Positions 1-11,800 of a DNA stretch of 64,000 nucleotides are shown piece after piece. The notes beneath the pieces are model-generated. The model ran no database searches and was not told the origin of the DNA. It worked only from the letters and a program-made list of their open reading frames with translations. Within the stretch, counting starts at the first letter, position 1, and every line of letters begins with the position of its first letter. The DNA comes from Girardinichthys multiradiatus (taxonomy: Eukaryota > Chordata > Actinopteri > Cyprinodontiformes > Goodeidae). Both the position numbers and the translations under genes were made by a program. Location: positions 5,068,740-5,132,739 of the forward strand of contig NC_061804.1 of NCBI RefSeq assembly GCF_021462225.1. Reading direction: 5' to 3'.

Positions 1-119
1 AACAGTGGGAATAGTGTCAAAATTCCCTTTAATTACAAAACATTTTATGTGAATTCCTTTTAAAAAATACAATTTCACATTATTGTAATCGTGTAAAAGT
101 TTATATTCACTTTCAGTTC

Positions 120-229
120 TCATTTGAGAAACGCCTGAGTTAGTTCAGCCCGAAATACGTTTTGACTGAACGAACCAATGAACACATCAGGAACACGGAC
201 AGCCGGGTCGATGATTGTTCTCAGGAGTC
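120..229 (-). other. candidate 3'-terminal coding exon, unidentified
   Basis: On the minus strand a pyrimidine-rich tract ending TTTTTAG leads into 110 bases open to a TGA: LLRTIIDPAVRVPDVFIG then SFSQNVFRAELTQAFLK. The residue composition is protein-like. No upstream exon, downstream polyadenylation signal or known family was recognised, so it could be a chance ORF. Confidence 0.2.
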
Positions 230-712
230 CTAAAAATGAACTGGGAAATGTGGAAATTAAAGTCTGGGAATGAACTTGTAATGTATAACATCCCTGCATG
301 TCTTCAGAAAACACAAGTTATATGGAAGAATTTTATACATTAAAGTACACGGTGTTGGTTGGTCTTTTTATTTATCCACCACGAGGTTTGTTTCATATTA
401 TTATCATTATTAGCAGCAGAAGGAAGCGTGGGCCCGTTGGATTTCTTCGGAACATTTGCAACCTATAAATTAAAGCTTCTTGCTTTTAGTTCATAATGTC
501 CAAAACAGATCATACATTCAGAACCTTTTTCCGTTCCAGTTCTGGTCGAATCATTTCTAGTTAGAAATGAAATTGTTCTCTATAAGGTATTTAAAAGTAC
601 GTTTATTTCTGTTTTGTCTTTGGCAGAAGTGTACCTATGTGATGTTTAAGGTCTTCAGGATGTTTGCTTCAATCCTGCTGATGCTTTCTGTTCATTTGTT
701 TTGCTCTAACAG

Positions 713-775
713 ATCCAAATGAGGGCAAATATTCAGAGCTGAGAGATGAAAGCTGCGACCGCCTCGTCTTTAACG
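713..775 (+). other. candidate 63-base internal exon of an unidentified plus-strand gene
   Basis: A T-rich tract ending GCTCTAACAG is followed by 63 bases open in phase 1/1 and then by donor GTGAGT. The peptide is PNEGKYSELRDESCDRLVFN with split D and G codons at its ends. Signals on both sides are good and the phase is symmetric, but I do not recognise the protein and see no partner exon. It may belong to a gene convergent with dlc1-like. Confidence 0.35.
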
Positions 776-889
776 GTGAGTTCTGTTTCTGTTCCGGTTT
801 TATCTAAAATTATTCAAACTGCTAATTTGATTTATTGGCCAAATGCATGACTGAACAGCTGTTTGCAACAAAAACCTCACAGAAGTCTT

Positions 890-1640
890 GAAATCAGCCA
901 GCCACTTCATGACCATCATCTTTATTACCTAGAGGGGTACTGGTTCCCATCATGAGCTGCTACAAACTTGACTTCAAGCCAGACATCAGCTGGTGGCAGC
1001 AGATCTTAACCCAAAAGGCCTCCAGGTTAGTGTTCACCTGCTGCAACAGGTAAATCCCACCAGAGATTTTAGAGCGATTTCAGGCGACTGTGGTGGCCAC
1101 TGCTGGATCTTCCATGACTTCTTCAGAAACCTTTGAGATACGCTTGGAGTCATTGTTCTGTTTGAAGGTCCAGAGATTCCCCAAGCTTCAGCTTTGCCGT
1201 GGATAACATGACGTTTCCCTCCCCAGAGCATCACTCAGCCACCACCATGCTTCACTGTAGATCCATATTTGGATTCCTTGCTTCACAGAACAGAATCACA
1301 AAACCTTGGGCTTATTTATATAGTTTGGAGCAAATTAGAGTTGCTGCATGGAGCTCTTTACTATTCAGTCTGCTCCTTCCTGTGGAAACCTCAAACGTTG
1401 CTGCCACCAAGGCTCCCTGGAGGTCTCTTCCAGTCAGTCGAAGGTTTTTCACCTCCTGCCTTCTCTGGACTCTGGTGACAGATGTTGAGAGCTTCCTTAC
1501 TCTGCCACCAGGTGGCGTAGTCACCGCACCTTTAACTTTTACAGTTGAAAACTTTTTCACCTCTAGGAACATTCAGCATCTTTTTACACATTTCTCTTGG
1601 CTGCCTCAGACGTCCGCAGCTGATTTATAAATGTGTGCTC
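890..1640 (-). mobile_element. decayed Tc1/mariner relic
   Basis: On the minus strand a block equivalent to the Tc1 KHGGG segment (plus-strand ACCACCATGCTTCACTG at about 1241-1257) is followed by WPPQSPE at about 1085-1110, the third-catalytic-residue region, with the intervening part deleted. No ORF longer than about 85 codons survives. Termini were not delimited. Confidence 0.6.
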
Positions 1641-2693
1641 TTATAAAATGATTCTATTCAGGAAGTGTTGAATCTGGACTAAATCCTTTTATTTAACTCT
1701 TCAAAACTGTTCTTTTAACGGCTGATTTTAGAAAAACCTTTCTGCTGCTCCGTGGTCTCCACCTCCTGAACCTGATCTTAACCTTGGAGTTCACCCACAG
1801 CTGCTTTCATGGTTCTTAACTCCAGATGGAAGAGCACATTTCTGCCTCTCTGAAATTAAACACCTGCACATTCTTCTGCTGGAATTAGCATAAATTATCT
1901 CCTGTGTAGTCCTCACCGCCACCAGGACCTTCTCACTGTCAGTGATTATGGTTGCTCTCATAGACGGATGAAAAAATGTTGTATGTAAATGAGAGAAGTG
2001 GGTGTCGAGCAGGAACAATGTTAGCTGTTTTTTAAAGGACGCGTTAATCTCCTCTTCAGCTCGTCTTCACTCCTCCTGCTGCTTCCTCTGAAAGTACCGT
2101 CAGTAATCTGTTTGGCACCAATTGGGTCTCAGAGGGGAAGAGAAACAAGACGCAGGTTCAGAGAGAAAAACATTTTAATTAGCCGTTTGGCACTCATGAA
2201 TTTAGACCTCGCAGTTAAATAAAAGCATCTGGATTTAAGTTAAATAATCAGAGTAGTTGGAATAAAATGAACACCACCATGCAGAAACAGATCCACCTCG
2301 TTTGGAAACATCTTAGTACATCAATACCCAGAGGCCCAAACATAACTGATCTAACCATCCATGGTTTGCTCATCTTAGTTAGATCATGAAGATCCAGGAA
2401 AGGACCATCTTTTGATGTGGAGGAGCAGAGCAGCAGCTCTACGCTGAGCTTGAAACAAGTCTTTGTGATCCTACCATCTCCTGAGCAGATCAGCAGAATA
2501 CTTGGAATTCCTCTGCTGGTTATGATGATTGTAGCGGTTGGTGGTTCAATTCCCTTGCAGCCAAACGTCTGTTTCCTGTTTTTTTCCATGCAGCTGAGGT
2601 ATTTCCCCTGCTTCTTCTTTTGCCTCCAGGAAGTGGTTTCATAAACGTTCAAAACATTTCAGAGGAACTTCATTACTTGATTCTGTAGAAGAC
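1641..2693. other. 3' flank of dlc1-like gene, no clear gene
   Basis: This stretch should hold the 3' untranslated region of the dlc1-like gene (minus strand). A minus-strand ORF at 2248-2652 has no recognisable domain and lies inside repeat-like sequence. GGTTCAATTCCC at about 2543-2554 resembles a tRNA B box but has no convincing A box partner. Confidence 0.4.
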
Positions 2694-2802
2694 TCAGATT
2701 TTAGTTTCCTTATAGTCCGCTCTGAAGGAGCCTCTGATCGCCAACAGACCCGAGGCCAGGAGGTGTCCGCTGACTTTGCTGTGCCATTCTGGAGACCGTC
2801 CC
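2694..2802 (-). CDS. dlc1-like: dlc1-like exon 16: last coding exon
   Basis: Acceptor follows a long T run ending TTTTTTAG; 109 coding bases to a TGA at 2694-2696. It encodes RSPEWHSKVSGHLLASGLLA, IRGSF and the C-terminus YKETKI, aligning with (S)PEWY.K.FGHLCA...IR.SF. The final ETKI matches STARD13/STARD8 better than DLC1. The Cys in GHLCA is replaced by Leu. No nearby minus-strand AATAAA is obvious; one candidate lies near 1686-1692. Confidence 0.92.
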
Positions 2803-5800
2803 CTAAAAAACAAAACCCAAATAGATTTTTAAGTTTTTATTCTGGACTATGTCTTATTTTTTCTTCAACAGCTTGGAGAAAAATGCAGACATTCTTGTCA
2901 TATTTTTAAGACATAAAAATAAGACATCCCTCTGAAAACAAGTGGAAACGCTGCAAAACTCTTTCCCACTGGATCTCTAACATCTCATTTCCGTTGAGAT
3001 CTGTTGTCTCATCTTAAAACTACCAAGGTCTTCAAATGATGCTGCAGCAGGACGGAGCAGCGCCGAGGTTCAGGAAATGAAAGCAAGACGGTACCCCAAG
3101 CTTTGAACATCACACAGGCTGAACAAGGACAGCATTAATCAGATTAGCAGCCAAGAGGCCCATGGTGACACTGGAGGAGCTGCAGAAAATCTGACTTTAC
3201 AACAATTACTTATGCACTGCACCAATCTGGTCCTAGTGATGCACGGTGGTGGTGGTACGTTTCTTTAGCAGGGAAGATGGATGGAGCTGCGTACCTCCAT
3301 ATAACTATGATGAGGGTCAACTTATTGATTAAATGGATTATACAGACTCTAAAATATGTCTTTTGCTGAAGGAACAACCCAGGCTAAAGTTGTATAAAAA
3401 AATATATAATCATTTTGCATTTAAGATGAAAACCATTGTCTGTAAATATGCTTCATCCAGAACTCCTCAAGTGGCATAGCTTTAGCTTAGTTGCCTCCTA
3501 ATCTAGATGTAGTGGTTTGTTGGTACCTGGGGTCTGTTCGACAGAGGTGAGTCAGTCGGGTTTTGATGGTCCCTGTGGGTTCCAGCAGGTAAAGGCAGCA
3601 GTGGACCTGGGGTCTGACTCCCTCCACCTGGACTTCAGGCATCTCTGTGGACGTGGAGGACAGGTACAGAGGCCCACAGGACGGATCTGCCTGCCAGGTT
3701 CTGATCAGGAGAAGAATAGGATTCAGAACATGTTTACTCCCTTAAAAATTATGAATATTCTGATAAAATTGAAAACCATACCCAAAACATAAGTTATAAA
3801 GATGTTTGGTTATTGAAGGTTAGATGTAGTTGAAACTAAATCTTTTATTTTTATTCATTTTTCAGATTTAAAACCTATTCAAAGTGGTGTTCAGGTGAAA
3901 CCACCACCTGAGTTTCTATCATGTCTATAAACATTTATAAACAGCAGCTGCCAAACATCTTTAACACGATTTTCCTTTATTTCCTTCTGGGTTATTTAAA
4001 GTTAATTTTTTTTTTTTAATGTATTTCATATTGAACAGTTTTTCTCTCAGGTATGTAGCAGCAGCAGAGTTGCAATTTCCTGCTTTCTCTCATTGGATGA
4101 TATAAAGTTTGTTCAAAATGATTTCTTATATTCCTTTATTCTGATCATTGGTTTAAAGCACTAATGGTGCTAACCAAACACAGCTAGGCTGGGACGGCAG
4201 GACGTCCAACAGAAGACCACATTTCTCCTGTTTCTGGTTTTCCGTGAGATTTTCTGTTTTCCTCGGGGGGTAATTTAAAGTTTATGTAAGCTGTCATAAA
4301 GAAGGGAAAGATGAAGCGGTGCTCAACAATGTTGTCCAACTACAAACACAAATACTGTCATGTCTCATCTGACTTTAGGCTGTTTAAACTTTCATCAACC
4401 CTCTAAGAGAAAACTGTGCACCGTTTCATTTTACTCAAACTGACACTTTGAGGGTAAACTCTGTCCTACCCGCTCCGTGGAGCTCGGTTTGCCTCATTAC
4501 CTGAGCAGCAGGTTCTCCTGTGGGGGCTGCGAGCCCAGATCGTGGGCCTGGCACTGGAGGGTGTAACGGTACACCTCCGTGTCCTTGGAAAGAGTCTGGA
4601 TGACATCAGCCTGACGCAGATTAGCCTCCCACAGCTGCTGGTCCCTCAGCAGCCGGTGGAGCAGATCCTGCTGGGGAGCGTCCACTTCCACGGAGCCTCG
4701 CCACATCCACAGCGGGCAGCCGTCACTCATCTGAGGTCAGCAGAGAGACAGAATGTGGCTACCGTTGAGCCATGATGATCACTGAACAGTTAATGGAGCC
4801 GACTGAAGACTTTTAAGCTGATAAACCTGAACTAAAACTGAAGCCTTATTAGACCCATTAGTTTTAATCAATGAAACTGAGTCATGGGTTGCTATGGTGA
4901 TTCCCACCTTTTCTTGGGCGTGGGACGAAGACGCCGGTGAGAATTTAAGCCTCTAATAAAAAGTCTCATGTCTCTGTTGGAGTGAGCGAGACTCTTCACC
5001 TCTCACCAACATTCTGGGAGGATCAGAACCACAGCTGCTAACTTTGCACTGGGATTTGAAACATATTTGAGCGTAATTTTATATAAAACAAGGACATTTT
5101 GGAATATTTACTAAATTCCCCATCCTAACTCAATGTTCAGTATTTTTGCAAAACATTTTTCACACCGTGTGACAGTAAAATGTTTTTACTTAGACCAGTC
5201 CTGAAACTCTGCAGACTGGACCTTTAAACCCAGAGCACAGTGATGGGTCGTCTTGGACAGAAGTGTTTCAGGAAACATCTGCAGGAATAATTCGAACCCA
5301 ACTGCAGTTTCACCTCCTTCCATCTGCTAACCTTCTTGAAGGCCAGCTCCACGTTCTCTGGAGCCCAATGATTCTCCCAGCATCCACTCCTGTCTCGAGC
5401 GTCGCTTAGGAGCTGCTGGGTTCTCAGCTGCAGCCCGTTTCTTCTTTCCTCCAGCTCCTCATCACCTCCTTCAGAGGAATCTTCTATGAAACTCTGCCCA
5501 GGCCAGAACTCTGGAAGCTGCAGAGAACATTTGTTTTATACTATTTTCAAATAAAATGAACAGGTTTTTTTCTTTGAAGCAGCTCAGGAATACCTGGAAA
5601 AGTCTCTGGGCTTCAGTGATCATGACGGCCAGCCCCTGAGTGGCAGCAAGGTTCTCACTGAGGTCCCGCTGGTCCGGACGACCCAGACTGTACTTCCTGT
5701 GGCCGGATCTACTGCAACAACACAAACACTCAGCTTTATGATCACCGGAGAAGGAAAAACTTACAAGAATGAGCATTTTGCGTAATTATTTTATGACTTT

Positions 5801-8800
5801 CTTTCAGGTTTCTAAAGACAAGGGATTATCTGACAGGTTTCTAGGAATTAATTACTGTTGAGTTTTTATTTAGTGTGAAGTTAGAGAAACAAGTGTTTCA
5901 TTATGAGAGACGAGACCTAGAACTAACCAGCTGGGAAGTAGTCTGCTAGTGTGTTGAAGCAACACATGAAAGCAACTTTATATAAGCTGTCAGGAACAGG
6001 AAGGAGCTACTTCAGTCTTTACATTTGTGCTTCCACAAGTTTCTGACAGAGTCTCCAGGATGTTGTGAGGGCGAGAAAACAAATGCTGCTTGATGGACTT
6101 CTTCAATACCTCTAAAGACAACTCACAGCATATTACTTAACATCCAGAAAATAATAAGCCATAATCTGGCTTTATAAATGTTACAAGCACTGATCTCATT
6201 GGCTTTAAGAAACTAACAGCTAAACCAGAGGAGGTCCTCCTGCCTGGAGCTAAAGAGACAAAGAGCTCCAATTATTGGAGGTAAAAAGTTCACCTCCTCC
6301 CCCACCTGTTGCTGCTAGCTGTCAGTCAGCTGTTTATGATGTTTAAACTCAACACCAGTTATTTGGAGGTTTGTTTTTGCTACAACAACCACAGACAACC
6401 ATGACTTGGAATATCTGATAAGCAACACTCTTGTTTTAGGGAGAAAATAACTGGATCATAATTTTCACCTCAAATTTGGACAAACTTTCCTCAGCTAGAA
6501 AACACATTTTTGTGGACATCTTAAAATAATGTTAATGTGCGATGTTTAAGTGTAATTGAATTCTTGTCTATCCCTGGGAATAAAAATGATAAACAATTTG
6601 TGAACATTTCTTAGGAAAATTATTATTTAATGGGGTGTACTAATTTTTTCTGACTGTATATGTTTGTGTTTATTCAATAAATTAGACTGTTATTGAAAGT
6701 TCACTCATTTCAGTAAGTCAGTTGTGTTAAGATGATTTTCCTCTTACAGGTAATGAAAACACAACATTTAATATCAGAATATTACATCGGACCTATAAAA
6801 AAACATTTTATAGGTCTGACGTAGTGGGCTTAATGAAACATGTTTAATACCTGCTTAAAGGTTGTTTTCAGAAGGTAATCGTGGCAAACGAACCTCACTG
6901 TAACGCCTATCGTTAGCTCTCCGTTTTCTTTCATTCCTTTTTTAGCTGAAAGCTGAAGACTGGCACATAATTTCTTTCATATCCGGGGGTAAATTAGAGG
7001 CCAGATGGAAATTTGTGAAAGTTATATAATTTTCTCTCTGTGTGAGTTGAGCCATAAGCTTTTTTTTATTTGAAGCTCTGAGGTCAGTGTTAGACCTGGA
7101 TCTGGTCCAGATTTGATACTATCCAGAAACAGGACCTCCTCTGACAACAGAAGCAGGGAGAAGACTGTGGTTTCTGTCAGAACTAAATAACAGCCTGAAA
7201 TAATAAACGGTAAAACAACTAAAGGTGAATATAAGCAAAAGGCAAAGCTCTAAACAGGAAATCGGGTCTAGAGTTGAGAATGTTTCATTTGGATACTACA
7301 TTGGTTAAACTTTAATTAGTATTTAACCGGCCAGTTTCTGTTTTACAATCACAAAGATTTATATTATTTTTGATTGCGACAGAGAAAAGTAAAACTATTA
7401 AAATTCCACGTCAAGTAAAAACAGATGAACTCCAGGTGAAAAACAAACATTTTGTGGATCTGAAACAACAGAAGAAGAAATCAGAGAAAAACCTCAGATT
7501 TCCTCTGATCTTCATCTTCTTTCATTTTAGGCCAAAACTGAAGCAAAGGCAGCGAGAGGCAGAGAACAGCAGAGCTCTTACATAACTGCTGTAGGGACTT
7601 ATGTAACAGGACAATGTGGGTCAGACTCCATTCATCTACTCCAGGTTTAAACTCAGAACCTGGTCTCGGCTCACCTGGCTGCATTGGACTCCCTCTTTAT
7701 GGTGTTGAGGTGGAACAGAGACGGAGCCAGGCAGACAGCGACGTTGGTGGGGGTCATCTGATTCTGGTCCACACAGGACACAACGTCTCGCAGGAAGAAC
7801 AGCAGCGTCCGCAGAGCCTCCCTGTTCTCATCAGGAAGGAGCAATATGGCTGCCTGAGCCGCTAGCAGCTGTTGATCCTTCGGGAAGTCTGCAAGTAAAA
7901 GTTATGTGTAAATGGTTACTGTACGGCTTATCTTTATGAGATTAAAGAGAAGCAGCAGCAAGTTTCACAAAACTTCTCTACAAAACGTTTTATTTTGTTT
8001 TTTTAGTAAGACATCAGTGGGAAATTCAGTTTTTCCAAAACAATTTATTTTATGGTTTGTGTGGAGTTCCTGGGAAACACAGCATGGTATTCAGAAATGT
8101 CTTCAAAACTATGCCAGGCCTCTAAGTGGCGCTATAACGCGACTATGGAAGTACACCAACAAAAGGGAGGTGTGAAGCATTCATCTAAACCTTATATGGT
8201 TAATTAAAGGTTAAATGAGAAGATCCGACTTGGTTATACAAACATAAGGCTTGGATTTATTTCTAAAATACTTTGGGCTTCCTAAACACAGTTTCCTCAT
8301 GGATGTAAGGCAAAAAAAAATGTAGAGCTGGAGATGATCCCATATCGCTGTTGAACCTGATGTCGACATCATTCTTGGATGGATTTTGGACCAAGGCTAT
8401 CACTCCATTTTACATTTAGCAGATTAAAATGTAAACATGGGTGCAGCTGCTGTCGGTTGACCGCCTGCTACTGCAGAGCAAGTTCTCTGCTGGTCAGCAT
8501 CACCTTAGAAAGAAGCATGAAGTATTTGGAAATGTTGTCAACCTGCCGGAGTATTTACAATTTACACAGAGGAGCTGCAGTTGACCCATAATAGACAACT
8601 GGTGCAAATTTGCCTCAAACACAAGGATCGAATTGGAAGCAGTCTGATGTAATCTAGGGGTCAGAGCTAGCTAACTTGTATACTATTATTACACCTTTAT
8701 CTAACCAGGAAGTCCTATTAAAACCAGAGATCCGGCCAAGACAAAAGCCACATAAATCATAGCAAACCTACATTTGATCTAATGTTTATTATATACTGAA

Positions 8801-11800
8801 ATGAACAATCCCTTCTTGTATTGCAGTCTGCTTGTCACAAATAATCCTGCTTCACAGCATCTCTGGTCCAGAACAAACGGGCATATAGGAGACTCACCTA
8901 GTTTTCAGAAAAGTGACTGTGTTGTCTCAAGACAAATAAAATGTTTCGCTCACATTGGTAAATGTGGAGGAAGGTCTCGCAGAGTTTGCTGGTGAAGAGG
9001 GGTTCGGGCAGGTCTCTGAAGTACTGCTTCACCATGTCGGCCACGTCAAAGGCCGACTGACCCTCGTACATAAATCCGTCTGGGTCCAACTCCACCATCT
9101 CACGGAGGTGCTGGATCCGAGATTTCAACCCTGGCTTCCGGAAAAGACCCAACTGACAGAGATCGGGTCGGAAACACAACAAGAACGTTGCTGTTTTAAT
9201 TTATTCTGACCCATAACAATATTACTCAAAGTTGACCTAAACTAATCTATAGTACAACTCCTGACTTCTAATATATGTATAAGGTGTTTCCAACTCCTTG
9301 CAGGTCCGTTTACCTGATCCAAACACTCAGTCCTCAGGTACACTAGTGCTCGGAGAATGCAGGGAGGAAGTGGTTCTCCCGTCTGCTGGACGCTGACGAG
9401 CAGAGGAACCCCAAACACCTGTCGTCCTTTCACCTCTGCTGTCGTCTTGGTCTTGTTCAGAGTTTTAGGAACAGTCCTGCAAAACCCAGAGGCCCCATTA
9501 GACCCTGTAGTCCTCAGATGTGAAGAAGGAAGCAATCCAACATGTGCACAGGGAAAAGTTATGGAAATTAATGGGGACTGAGAAGCTGTTTGGAAAATGT
9601 TCTGGGAATTTGTAATCTCTGTAAGTCAAGTGTTAAAAAAAGCTTGACTTTGCAGACTGTTGGACCCGTTTCCTTTTGAAGGAAAAGCCAAAATAAACAC
9701 TTTTTGATTACATAAATCCCCAGCGGTCACTAAGATGTGTGTGCCGCTCTAATCAGCTCTGGAGAAAAAACATGGACATTTATCAAAGAGACTAGAATTT
9801 CTGAATGACTTCATGTTTTTGGTCTGATCCGGTCCAAGTTTTCACAGTTGATGCTGATGAGTATCCTCCAAAGCTTCTGACATAATTATTATTTGTTAGA
9901 ATAGCCCCTAAAGTCCTCCAACAATCAGGAAAGAAAGCTTTTCTCCTATTGCTGTCAACCGTTTTCTCTGAAGCACACGTACCGCACCGGCTCTCTTCAA
10001 ATCCCTCCAGGTTTTCTACGACATCCAAGAGTGGCTCTCGGAAACAAATGGGCTATTCTGAGAAGAGTGCCTCCGAGTGCCACGCTTTGTCCCAATCATC
10101 AGTTAATTGATGAATTTTTAATCATTATGTTCTCACTTTGGGATCAGTGATTAAGTCGATGAAATGATAATACTTGAATGGATTGTTCAGCCATTAAGTT
10201 TGTTTTACCTCTTCCTCTTCTGCAGGAACATTAAGCCAAAGAGTGCTGAAGGGACAGTTTTTACTTTTATTTTCATTTTTCACTTTAATTACTTTTAGAT
10301 TTAATTGTTGCTTAATTTATATCCAGAAATGAGCAGTAAGTCCATAAAATGTCTGCTTTTTGATAAAGAAAAATCCAATTAACACAATTTTATGTCTTAA
10401 AGTAAACAAATGAAACATTTGTTTGTTTCGACTAAATATCTTCCACGTCTTTGGGTTGTTTTTTCTACATAATAAAATGCATTAAGAGATAAAATATACC
10501 CAAACAACGGTAAGTTCATAGTGCTATCTGGGATTGTATGAATAGAATTTGAAATATTAGTAAAGAACAAGACAAATATAAATATCGGAAACTCTGACAT
10601 GTTAGGTCAAGTTCACCAAGGTTGCATCTGGCACTGCTTTTATTACTCAGAACAATCTAGTTTTTCTCTTCAACGTTCACATAGTCTTGGATAAGTTAGA
10701 TATATTAAATGAGGTAAGTTAAGTTGGATTAGTTAAACTGGTAAAGGGGAAATGTTTCGTGATTGTTTTCCAAAAAGCTTAATTCGAGCTTTTCCGGGTG
10801 GGAAAAAAATAATCACAAAATGAGAACAAAATCGAGCTTTGCCTCCATTTTCAGTCTCATATAAACAGCAGCAGGTGTTTTTCTCATATTCTTTGAAAAT
10901 ATGTAGGAGCGTTAAAAAAAAAAGCTCATAATATTTATATTTATTCAAACATTTGGGCGTTAAACTACCATGACTTTGTTAGCTTTAGCATAGATAGCCA
11001 GAAGGTAGCTTATCTTGGGCTAATTCTCATTCTCAAGCATCACACATTTTATGCTTAAATTTGTATTTTATTCCATAGTTTTTTAAATCTCAAATCAGTT
11101 GCTGATGTTTGTTGTTTGTACATTTTTGTAGATAGTTTACCTGAAATTTCTAATCTCCATTGTAAGCTAGGCTAATTTGAATAAAAAGCACTGAAATCTA
11201 CATATTTACCTCGATATTTGTCACATAATACAGCTGCAAGATTGGATTTTGAAATTCTTGACTGATGACTCAGTTTACCAAGATTTTTATTTTGGATTTG
11301 CTCATGATTTTGCTTTCCCACACTTCTGGGATAAAGATGGGAAAAAAACCTGAATCTAAGTTTTATTGTTGTCATATAATCGATTTTGAGACGAAGGAAC
11401 AACGTGTTCATATTTTATGAAGAGAAATAGGTTTTACTTCATTGTATCTGTTGAAAACTGTAGTTTTGAGGACGTGATTTCTCTACAAGCCTCACAGTGT
11501 AATAAAGTTTACTATAAAAACAGAGCAGTTTAAAGCCTAAAACAGACGTGAATCAAAAGGAGCCAAATCATTTTATTTTCAACCTGCTGCAACGAAGCAT
11601 CAGCTTTCTTCCTCAATCTTCCTCCAAACACACGTCTGATCCTGAAAATTAAAGACTAATATCTACGAGGAGTAATTTCAGAAGGGGTTTCTGTTTAAAT
11701 GCTCATTTCCCACATTGAGCCTTATCTCGCTGAGCGTAACATTCTGTGCAAAAATCTAATTGGTTTTCTTCTAAAGCGTAAAGCAAGCAGGTTGTGTGTT

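Noticed and set aside
1199..1630. 143-codon plus-strand frame
   Set aside because: Antisense of a decayed Tc1 transposase on the minus strand.
2248..2652. 134-codon minus-strand frame just downstream of the dlc1-like stop
   Set aside because: No domain, repeat-like sequence and no splice or start support.
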